This document shows, piece by piece, positions 1 to 5,332 of a stretch of DNA of 5,332 nucleotides. Every line of letters begins with the position of its first letter. Position 1 is the first letter of the stretch. The DNA comes from Candidatus Omnitrophota bacterium (GTDB lineage: Bacteria > Omnitrophota > Gorgyraeia > Kaelpiales > Kaelpiaceae), in contig JAQUNS010000061.1 of assembly GCA_028717465.1 (NCBI GenBank), positions 1-5,332 of the forward strand, given 5' to 3'. Below the pieces are notes generated by a model that worked only from the letters and a program-made list of their open reading frames with translations, did not search any database and was not told where the DNA came from. A program made the position numbers and the translations under genes.

Positions 1-524
1 CACCAAAACCTGAATATAAAAATAGAAAACAGGATAACCAGATAGGTCAACAGCTTATTGAAATCAGGCTTGCTAAAGATAGAGGTTATCTGTAAGAGCG
101 GGTCCTGTATGAATATGGTATTTTTACCGGTAATAGAGAACAATATAATAAGCAATAAAATCAGAAAATATTTGATATGCTTTGCCTTTTTATCTGTCTT
201 TTGAGCGGTAGTTATATATGGTTTATTGCTATGTACTAGTTCTTGGATGGCGCCGAACGGGCAAAACCAGCCGCAGTAAATTCTGCCGTAAAAAACAGCT
301 AGGGCAAACGGCAGAAACATAAGCAGTATAATACCGATATTATTCCAGGCCGGTACTTGCAGGCCCAGTATGTTTAGAATATGAATAAAAGACAACTGCA
401 GATTAAATATAAATCCTGCGATAACAACCAGCAGAATCTGGTAGGTTTTTTTAACTTTATTGTTTTTATAAAAAAGAACAAGCCCCGCTAGTATAAACAG
501 CACAAAAACTACGCTTTCTCTAAG
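1..524 (-). other. NosR/NapH-type polyferredoxin membrane module, truncated by the window edge
   Basis: Residues 946-1119 contain helices at about 948-964, 974-995, 1006-1024, 1063-1077 and 1102-1118. Between the third and fourth is the motif YCGWFCPFGAIQE with C1029 and C1033 (bases 258-275), typical of the membrane Fe-S domain of NosR, NapH and FixG/CcoG (Fer4_5-like). The last bases read FRFW followed by a codon beginning TG, consistent with the Cys that opens the second CxxxCP motif of this family. That second motif, and any following 4Fe-4S ferredoxin domain, would lie outside the window. Confidence 0.85.
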
Positions 525-3359
525 GCCGTTCAGGGCCGGTTTCTCTGTAACGGCATCTTTATGCAAAATCTTTTGGGCACTTTTTTTAACAGTCTGCAGG
601 ATTGCTCTTGAAGTATAGGTTGCGCCTGTTAGCGCGTCTATTTCCTGCGGCTTTAGGAGATCGGACAGGTATTTATTTTTAAAGCTGTCAAGCCAGGGTA
701 TGACTCTGTTTAGGTATAGCGGCGTCTCTTTAGATTCAAGGACAGAGACATCTTCTATTTTGTAATTTTTGTCGGTTATTATGCGCAGGTTGACCGGGCC
801 TGCAAATCCGTATTCAGAAGTTTCAAGCTCGCTGGAATAAAAGACATAGTATTGTTCTTTGTTTTTTTCTGCCCTGATGTATTTTATCTGCTTGTCCGGT
901 TGTTCGGTAATCTCAAAACCGGATTTTTCTAGCAGGGACATTTGATAAGGCGTCTCTTTAAAATAAATATTTTCTTTTATTGTTAAATAATGGGATGTAA
1001 ACAGCATCCAGACGGATATAGCAAGCAGCGCACAGAGTGTCTTAGGATAAAGCAGAAATTTTCTTTCGGTAAAACCGGAGCGCCTTTTAGGGTTTTTTAG
1101 AAAAAGCCCAAACATTATTAAAACAATCAGGCTGAAAGTTGATATGCTAAGATAAAGGACTGCTTTAAATACGCCCAGCAACGGTATCAATATTATGCCC
1201 GCTATTAAAGCTCCTAAACTTGCGCCCCAATGGTCTAAGGACTCCAGCATTCCGGAAATGGGAAGGATATCTATATTCCGGTCTTCCATAATATTTGCTG
1301 CCAGAGGATAAGAGGCTCCGGTTAGAGTGCCCAGAATTAGAAAAGAAAAGGAAAACAAAATAAAAGACGGCCCGTGTTCTAAAATTACCAGCACTGCATC
1401 TTTTAAATAAAATCCTGCCAGGTAAAATGACAGCTGAAGAAAAAGCAGCCCGAGCATTATCTTTACAGCGCTTGCTTTAGATGTTATTTTTTTTATCGTC
1501 AGGCTGCCTAAGGCAATGCCCAGCATAAACAACCCTATTATCAGGCCTATATACTGGAATATTGTTCCGAATCTGTTTTGGAAAAGAAACAGCAGGATGA
1601 GGTAGTAGATAATAGAAGAAGAGCCCGAAAAAAACTGGTATAGCTTTGCGTTAAATACCGTGCTTTCATCAAATCCGCTGCCTGTATATTTAAGGTAGCA
1701 GATTCTTAGGGCAAATAGTATTAGCACCGGAAAGATAAATACTGCCCATCCGGATAAGAATATTATCTTAAGTATTTTAATCAACTTGTAATCGGAGTAT
1801 CTCAATGAAAAGAGCAGGTTCAAAAAATAGGTCAGGGGGCGGTTGTCTGAATTAACCAGGCTTTCTATAATCGGGTTGCTCAAGTAGCTGTTTTTAATAA
1901 ACTCAGCCCTGTCTTCTTCTACCAGGCTGTATATCCCGGCCGCTTTAAATTTAAAGTCCCTGGGCGTATAAATATCGGCTCTTAAGAATAGTTCATCCGC
2001 GGACTGGCTCAAGGGGGAGTCTTTATCTCCGGTGAAAAACCAGGCAGTCTCTTGCGGAGCAATGGCTATTTTTTCAAAAACATCGTTTAAAGTCCGGTAA
2101 ACAGAACTGCCGTAATCTATCATCTCCTGGCTTAGAAAGTTTCTGTCTGAAGAGATTTTTGCCGCCGCTACTCCTCTATCTGAAAGTCTTTTTTTGACCA
2201 GATTGTAGAATTCTTTTGTATAGTATTTGTTGGCGTATAAACTGGAAGGTTCCGGTTTGTTGATTATTATCAGGTCGAATCTCTCTTCTGTATCAGCTAA
2301 ATATTTCCTGGGATCCTGCATTAGGAATGTTGTTCTTTTATCCTGAAATATTGCTTTTATCTCATCGGGAGCGTGTTTTTTTAAAAAATAAAAATATGCT
2401 TTATCCTGATAAACATTGACTATTTTTTTTACCTGAAAACTCAAAAGAGAATGGATTTTAGTCTCGGATGCTTCCCCCAGTATTAGTATATTAATAGGCA
2501 TGTCGGCCATTGCTACAAACAGGCTCACGTCTTGCTCTGCCGATATTCTGTCACTGAGGTTCTCTATGATTTTGCCGTCCGAAGTTATTACTATGTTTTC
2601 TTTATATTCTGCGATAGCCAGGTGCCGGTAGGGGGTTTCTATCTCGTCAATAACACTGGCTTCGGGAAGTATGGTTTGCCAGCGCAGATTGCCGATAGTT
2701 CTGCTGATCGGAGTTCTGAATATAAATATAAAAATAAACACCGATAAGACTGCCAAGGCAAATACAGCCTGCCTGCTGTTTTTTAAAAAAAAGCCTGATA
2801 TCAAAGAAAGAAGAGACAGGGCCATGCAGGATAGTAAGAGTATAAGAGCTGTGTTGATAAGGTTGGTCAAAAGAAATGTGATAGATATTCCGGCCAGAAA
2901 GCTTCCCAGCGATTCGTAAATGTAGGCCGATGAAACTGCGTCTTTTGATGAACCGGTGAAACTTTTAAAATAGAAGCAGCCATATACGAAAATCAATCCG
3001 GTAAGCAAAGATACCGGGGCATTGGCAAAAACAGTCAGAGGCAGAGCTTTCTGAAAAGAGAACAGTTCCCAGGCTTGGATGCTGGCCAGATATTTCAGGT
3101 TCCTGAATATTAAAAACTGTGTTGTTGCAGCCAGCGCATATATGTTCAGGAAAACCAGAAGGTATTTTGCGCCATTGCGGCATTTTATTGCCCAAACAGC
3201 GCCTGAGGCTATCCAGAAAAACCAGGAGGCATAAAATATTCCAAGCGAGAGCTCATTGCCCTGAAAAGATACCAGGTACTCTCTTATCAGGATCGCCTGT
3301 GTTAAAGTAGCAAAAGCTCCTAGAGAGAAAAGTATCAGCCGGTATAAACACTTCTTCAT
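1..3359 (-). CDS. Giant membrane fusion protein: spermidine-synthase-like domain + FMN-binding domain + NosR/NapH-type Fe-S module (partial, C-terminus beyond left edge)
   Basis: The reading frame opens at ATG 3359 and stays open to base 1 (1119 codons). The start overlaps the upstream stop as ATGA and GGAAG lies just before it, so the start is secure. Domains by residue: about seven helices (8-214); a spermidine-synthase-like Rossmann domain (about 228-520) with degenerate motifs; about seven helices (529-754) carrying family-like stretches such as YQFFSGSSS and GTLTGASYPLA; one helix (about 775-788); an FMN-binding domain (about 800-925) with flavinylation motif DALTGAT; then NosR/NapH-like helices with YCGWFCPFGA (C1029, C1033) in a positively charged, probably cytosolic loop. 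Positive-inside reading places the FMN domain outside the cell membrane. Inferred role: electron transfer between a cytosolic-side Fe-S centre and an extracytosolic covalent flavin. The substrate is unknown. Calling it a polyamine synthase from the central domain alone would be misleading. Confidence 0.9.
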   Translation of the reverse strand, partial: MKKCLYRLILFSLGAFATLTQAILIREYLVSFQGNELSLGIFYASWFFWIASGAVWAIKCRNGAKYLLVFLNIYALAATTQFLIFRNLKYLASIQAWELFSFQKALPLTVFANAPVSLLTGLIFVYGCFYFKSFTGSSKDAVSSAYIYESLGSFLAGISITFLLTNLINTALILLLSCMALSLLSLISGFFLKNSRQAVFALAVLSVFIFIFIFRTPISRTIGNLRWQTILPEASVIDEIETPYRHLAIAEYKENIVITSDGKIIENLSDRISAEQDVSLFVAMADMPINILILGEASETKIHSLLSFQVKKIVNVYQDKAYFYFLKKHAPDEIKAIFQDKRTTFLMQDPRKYLADTEERFDLIIINKPEPSSLYANKYYTKEFYNLVKKRLSDRGVAAAKISSDRNFLSQEMIDYGSSVYRTLNDVFEKIAIAPQETAWFFTGDKDSPLSQSADELFLRADIYTPRDFKFKAAGIYSLVEEDRAEFIKNSYLSNPIIESLVNSDNRPLTYFLNLLFSLRYSDYKLIKILKIIFLSGWAVFIFPVLILFALRICYLKYTGSGFDESTVFNAKLYQFFSGSSSIIYYLILLFLFQNRFGTIFQYIGLIIGLFMLGIALGSLTIKKITSKASAVKIMLGLLFLQLSFYLAGFYLKDAVLVILEHGPSFILFSFSFLILGTLTGASYPLAANIMEDRNIDILPISGMLESLDHWGASLGALIAGIILIPLLGVFKAVLYLSISTFSLIVLIMFGLFLKNPKRRSGFTERKFLLYPKTLCALLAISVWMLFTSHYLTIKENIYFKETPYQMSLLEKSGFEITEQPDKQIKYIRAEKNKEQYYVFYSSELETSEYGFAGPVNLRIITDKNYKIEDVSVLESKETPLYLNRVIPWLDSFKNKYLSDLLKPQEIDALTGATYTSRAILQTVKKSAQKILHKDAVTEKPALNGLRESVVFVLFILAGLVLFYKNNKVKKTYQILLVVIAGFIFNLQLSFIHILNILGLQVPAWNNIGIILLMFLPFALAVFYGRIYCGWFCPFGAIQELVHSNKPYITTAQKTDKKAKHIKYFLILLLIILFSITGKNTIFIQDPLLQITSIFSKPDFNKLLTYLVILFSIFIFRFW
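585..962 (-). other. Extracytosolic FMN-binding domain (PF04205-like)
   Basis: Residues about 800-925, flanked by a helix on each side (about 775-788 and 948-964). The stretch GFAGPVNLRIITD followed by VSVLESKETP and then DALTGATYTSRAI has the order and spacing of FMN_bind domains in NosR, RnfG and NqrC. The strongly basic loop before the first flanking helix (KNPKRRSGFTERK) and the one after the second (KNNKVKK) place both of these in the cytosol, so the domain lies outside. By family precedent it would hold FMN bound covalently through a phosphoester. Confidence 0.88.
618..638 (-). other. Covalent flavinylation motif DALTGAT
   Basis: Residues 908-914 match the D-x-x-[ST]-G-A-[ST] motif recognised by the flavin transferase ApbE. 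T914 is the expected FMN attachment residue. No apbE is present in this window, so the transferase would have to be encoded elsewhere. Confidence 0.85.
1800..2678 (-). other. Spermidine-synthase-like (aminopropyltransferase fold) domain, probably catalytically degenerate
   Basis: Residues about 228-520. Recognisable landmarks are TPYRHLAIAE (243-252), SDGK (260-263), INILILGEASET (289-300), FDLIIINKPEPSS (361-373), NKYYTKEFYNLV (377-388), ISSDRNFLSQE (402-412) and SDNRPLTYF, in the order expected for membrane-fused spermidine-synthase-like proteins. The usual glycine-rich GGGxG nucleoside loop is replaced by GEASET, the acidic residue after the second strand falls in NVYQD, and the usual D-x-x-DP region reads NKPEPSS. 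These changes argue against normal decarboxy-SAM chemistry. The fold call is fairly secure; the loss of activity is inference. Confidence 0.75.
2717..3338 (-). other. N-terminal membrane block, about seven predicted helices
   Basis: Residues 8-214 of the giant protein form hydrophobic segments at about 8-25, 37-58, 66-85, 107-131, 149-166, 169-192 and 198-214. Loops rich in Lys/Arg follow the second helix (KCRNGAK), the fourth (FKSFTGSSKD) and the sixth (KNSRQ), which fits a cytosolic N-terminus (MKKCLYR). The stretch YESLGSFLAG resembles the helix seen in membrane spermidine-synthase-like proteins. Helix boundaries are by eye. If all seven helices are real, the next domain faces outward. Confidence 0.7.
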
Positions 3360-4840
3360 TCTTCCGAGAATACTTCGGCCTGAAAGACTTCAAACTCGGC
3401 GCCTTCCCTGTAGGCGTAAGGTTCCAAGCCTGCTTTTTGAGACAAGTGCATCAGCGTGGTCTCAAGATCCCAGCCTTGTTCCGGGGCAACCTGGGGCAGA
3501 AAGACCGCAGCCCGGTGCCCCTTTTTCATAAGAATACCGTCCTGGCCTATGACTATATCCTTGTAGCTGTTGACTTTTTGCGGCACAGTTAGAGCCGATA
3601 TCTCTATATTTATGTCAACAAGCTCTTGCTCTATAACCTGGCTGAACCTAAAATCGTTGACAGCAGAGTCTATTGTCTTCTCTATTATCACCTTATAGAG
3701 CGGCTTTGTAGGAAATATTTCTCCGATACAGCCTCTCAACCTGCCTTCTTTATGCAGGGTTACAAAAGCGCCCCGGTTCTGTTTGAGAGTCTCTGTCAAT
3801 TTTATTGAGGTATCTTGAGCCGTTATAATCTTTTTATGTTTTATATAATTTTCCAGTGCCACTCTGGATAATTTAAGCAAGGATTCTTTCTCAAGTTTAG
3901 TTAAACTGTTTTCCGGCCCGGTGTCCTTAGGAGCGGATTTTTTATAAAAGGCAACCGATGCATAGCTGACAGAATTAGCAAAATCACCTGTCATATCTCC
4001 CGATGTAGTATAGTTTAAAATCTCTGCTTTGGCATCTTCGGGCAGCATATTCAGCAGTATCGCTACCGGAATATAGCCGCAGATTGTAGCCTGAGTTCTC
4101 TCTATATAGCTTAAAAATCCCTTCGGGTTTATTTTCTTTATCTCCTCCAAAGCGCCGTAGTCCAGTTTTTTTATGTTCTCTTTTATGTTGTCGCTAAAGG
4201 GGGTATATCCGAACCGGTAACCGTAGTGGGTGAAATCGCAGCTGATAATAAATACCGATTCTTCTGTCATGTACTTTTTTAAAATTTCGGCTGCTTTTTT
4301 GATGCCGTTACTGTCCAACTGGCCTACCGCAACAGGAATAACGGCTGCATTAGGAGAGACTATCTGCAAAAACGGCACCTGTAGCTCAATGCTGTTCTCT
4401 TTATAAAAAGCCGAGTCATTAGGTTCAAATAAGCCTGTATCAATTAGATCTTTTGTAATACTTTTATCGATCCTGGTTTTACCCAGCGGAGTTTGAAAAA
4501 AATCGCTCTCGGGCACTATCAGTTTATCTGTCTGGAATCTATGGGCGGGCCCGAGTATAAAAATGTTTGAGATTTCTTTAGAAATCAGCTTTTTATAGCC
4601 GTATGCTGCGCTCTGTCCGGAATATGCCAGTCCGGCATGAGGAACTATCAAAGCCGCAGGCTTTTTTTCAGTATCTAATTCGGTTTTAGACAAAAAATCA
4701 TCGATCATAATTTTCAATGATTTAAAATCTCCCGGATACCAGCCCTGGCATGTTGCGTTTAGAGTCTTGGCATCTATATTTTTAGCCATAGCGCACACCC
4801 CCAGATACAGTATTAATATTGTTGCCGTTATTTTGTTCAT
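3356..4840 (-). CDS. amrB: Fused MEMO-AMMECR1 protein (AmmeMemoRadiSam system proteins B and A in one chain), probably exported
   Basis: 494 residues. The MEMO domain (about 27-300) aligns by eye with human MEMO1: AGSWY-like QGWYPGD, VPHAG (H68), LGPAHR (H100), SIELQVPF, CDFTHYG (H205) and ATICGYIP (C254). H68, H100, H205 and C254 match the human residues H49, H81, H192 and C244 that form the metal site. The commonly conserved His before SIE is N149 here. A short linker (about 301-314) leads to the AMMECR1 domain (315-490), identified by its hallmark LRGCIG (368-373), DFRF (396-399) and the PQVAPEQGWD stretch. The first 19 residues look like a signal peptide. The start overlaps the upstream stop (ATGA) and the stop overlaps the next start (ATGA), giving tight coupling. 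MEMO-family proteins bind iron or copper; the reaction of the bacterial set is unknown. Confidence 0.95.
   Translation of the reverse strand: MNKITATILILYLGVCAMAKNIDAKTLNATCQGWYPGDFKSLKIMIDDFLSKTELDTEKKPAALIVPHAGLAYSGQSAAYGYKKLISKEISNIFILGPAHRFQTDKLIVPESDFFQTPLGKTRIDKSITKDLIDTGLFEPNDSAFYKENSIELQVPFLQIVSPNAAVIPVAVGQLDSNGIKKAAEILKKYMTEESVFIISCDFTHYGYRFGYTPFSDNIKENIKKLDYGALEEIKKINPKGFLSYIERTQATICGYIPVAILLNMLPEDAKAEILNYTTSGDMTGDFANSVSYASVAFYKKSAPKDTGPENSLTKLEKESLLKLSRVALENYIKHKKIITAQDTSIKLTETLKQNRGAFVTLHKEGRLRGCIGEIFPTKPLYKVIIEKTIDSAVNDFRFSQVIEQELVDINIEISALTVPQKVNSYKDIVIGQDGILMKKGHRAAVFLPQVAPEQGWDLETTLMHLSQKAGLEPYAYREGAEFEVFQAEVFSEE
3722..3739 (-). other. AMMECR1 signature LRGCIG
   Basis: Residues 368-373 of the fusion. 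This hexapeptide is the near-invariant signature of the AMMECR1 family, and its Cys is conserved from archaea to human. It is fully intact here. Confidence 0.93.
4784..4840 (-). other. Probable Sec signal peptide of the MEMO-AMMECR1 protein
   Basis: Residues 1-19 have a Lys near the N-terminus, a hydrophobic core (ATILILYLGV) and an A-x-A type site, with cleavage predicted after AMA before KNID. LGVC resembles a lipobox but has Val just before the Cys, which argues against a lipoprotein. The alternative start M18 (ATG at 4787-4789) has GGGGG eight bases upstream and would give a cytosolic protein, so export is likely but not certain. Confidence 0.65.
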
Positions 4841-5043
4841 CCTGCCAAATTGTTTTGGTATAAACTTTGTTCGTAGAATATTTTTGTTTTTAACTTTGGC
4901 AATACATTATACTTGGCCCACCTTACAGGGATGATGCATATAATTACCAACAGGAGCAAGGTTTTTGCCGAAAACACGATGAATGATTTTCTAGTCATTT
5001 TTAGATGCATAAAACGTTCTATGTGCATATCGGGTTTATACAC
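4837..5043 (-). CDS. Small single-span membrane protein of unknown function
   Basis: 68 residues with the GTG start at 5043; I do not recognise the family. A basic N-terminal stretch (HLKMTRKS) precedes one hydrophobic helix (about residues 21-38, LLLLVIICII), followed by a basic tail (RWAKYNVLPKLKTK) ending in NNLAG. The GTG is preferred because GGGGA lies four bases upstream and the resulting overlap with the amrS stop is only 8 bp. Alternatives are TTG at 5064, with no ribosome binding site, and ATG at 5028, seven bases past the amrS stop and also without one. Its stop forms ATGA with the next start. The overlap at both ends within a four-gene operon is the main argument that it is real. 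It may anchor or organise the neighbouring proteins, which is inference only. Confidence 0.65.
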   Translation of the reverse strand: MYKPDMHIERFMHLKMTRKSFIVFSAKTLLLLVIICIIPVRWAKYNVLPKLKTKIFYEQSLYQNNLAG

Positions 5044-5332
5044 TATTTCCCCATATTCCGGCAATAGTTTTTTGACAGTACGGGCATCTGTTGCTTTCTA
5101 TTTTATTCTGTATTACTTTATAGCCGGTTCTTCCAATCAGTAATTTTTGGCAGTTTGGACAGTAAGTATTTGCTTCTTCTGTGCCGTAGATATTGCCTAT
5201 ATAGACATACTGAAGCCCGGCATCTTTTGCTATTTTATAGGATTGCTGTAATGTCTGGTAGCTGGTTGCGGGAATGTTGCGCATGAGGTAGTGGGGCTGG
5301 AATCTGGAAAAATGCAGCGGCACGTCTTCTCC
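5036..5332 (-). CDS. amrS: AmmeMemoRadiSam system radical SAM enzyme, C-terminal 98 residues (N-terminus beyond right edge)
   Basis: The frame is open to the right edge and ends with TAA at 5036-5038. The visible tail begins GEDVPLHFSRF and contains HFSRFQPHY, AGLQYVYIGN, NTYCPNCQKLLIGRTGY and a final RCPYCQK before AGIWGN. This order is characteristic of the C-terminus of AmmeMemoRadiSam system radical SAM proteins, which resemble pyruvate formate-lyase activating enzymes. The two Cys pairs (CPNC and CPYC, 21 residues between them) look like a metal-binding, zinc-ribbon-like knuckle. The catalytic CxxxCxxC motif would be in the missing N-terminal part, so activity cannot be judged here. This is the most upstream gene in view and overlaps the small membrane gene by 8 bp. 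Internal GTG or ATG codons in this stretch are not real starts. Confidence 0.9.
   Translation of the reverse strand, partial: GEDVPLHFSRFQPHYLMRNIPATSYQTLQQSYKIAKDAGLQYVYIGNIYGTEEANTYCPNCQKLLIGRTGYKVIQNKIESNRCPYCQKTIAGIWGNSV
5048..5052 (-). promoter_or_regulatory. Ribosome binding site for the small membrane protein
   Basis: GGGGA on the minus strand, four bases before GTG 5043 and inside the end of amrS. It is a partial Shine-Dalgarno match and decides the start choice for the small gene. Confidence 0.45.

Noticed and set aside
721..960. 12-bp direct repeat (ggcgtctcttta) at 721-732 and 949-960
   Set aside because: Both copies encode the tetrapeptide KETP within or next to the FMN-binding domain. 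The repeat is short, single and best explained by chance codon choice.
2423..2430. Run of eight identical bases (A8 in the coding strand), and a T8A6 stretch near 2779-2792, as possible frameshift or slippage sites
   Set aside because: The long frame continues with recognisable family motifs on both sides, so no frameshift is needed. The runs fit Lys- and Phe-rich codons in AT-rich coding DNA.
2532..3310. Several plus-strand ORFs (2532-2747, 2671-2919, 3119-3310) and a minus-strand one at 2965-3195
   Set aside because: All lie inside the giant membrane gene in other frames. They have no recognisable domain or ribosome binding site and their sequences look like random translation.
3626..3808. 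Plus-strand ORF of 60 codons
   Set aside because: It is antisense to the AMMECR1 domain, which is fully conserved in the minus frame, so this is a shadow.
4792..4840. Lipoprotein signal (LGVC) at the N-terminus of the MEMO-AMMECR1 protein
   Set aside because: The residue before the Cys is Val, whereas lipoboxes need a small residue (Gly, Ala or Ser) there, and a good A-x-A site follows.
4913..5143. Plus-strand ORF of 76 codons
   Set aside because: It is antisense to the small membrane gene and the end of amrS, with no independent support.
1..5332. Promoter, terminator, CRISPR, tRNA or mobile element
   Set aside because: The window is continuous overlapping coding sequence with no intergenic space, and no repeat array, cloverleaf or terminal inverted repeat was seen.

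Overview
The window is almost wall-to-wall coding on the minus strand. It holds one tightly packed operon, read right to left, with four genes and essentially no intergenic space. In transcription order they are: (1) the 3' end of a radical SAM enzyme of the AmmeMemoRadiSam system (AmrS); (2) a small single-span membrane protein that I do not recognise; (3) a fused MEMO-AMMECR1 protein (AmrB and AmrA in one chain) with a probable signal peptide; (4) a very large membrane protein, at least 1119 residues, that runs off the left edge. The last three genes are joined by short overlaps (8 bp at the first junction, 4-bp ATGA at the next two), so translation is very probably coupled.

The large left gene (1-3359) is open from its ATG to the window edge; I translated it line by line and found no stop or frameshift. 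From N to C it contains a seven-helix membrane block, a spermidine-synthase-like domain whose cofactor and catalytic motifs are degenerate, a second membrane block of about seven helices resembling the fused 'MFS/spermidine synthase' family, an extracytosolic FMN-binding domain with a covalent flavinylation motif (DALTGAT), and a NosR/NapH-type membrane module with a CxxxCP iron-sulfur motif. The positive-inside pattern of the loops supports about 20 helices, with the FMN domain outside, the CxxxCP motif inside and, unexpectedly, the spermidine-synthase-like domain outside.

Taken together, the operon looks like a membrane-associated redox system. A cytosolic radical SAM enzyme is encoded with a metal-binding MEMO-AMMECR1 protein that is probably exported. 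The large protein looks able to carry electrons across the membrane through Fe-S and flavin to the outer face, where the MEMO-AMMECR1 protein would be. The biochemical function of the AmmeMemoRadiSam set is not established, so the joint role is inference.

Organism: moderate AT-rich composition, frequent ATA and AGA/AGG codons, extreme gene packing and this domain set suggest an uncultured bacterium, for example Omnitrophota or a related Gram-negative candidate phylum. This is a low-confidence guess. No RNA gene, mobile element, CRISPR array, terminator or promoter is visible; the operon promoter must lie to the right of the window and its terminator to the left.
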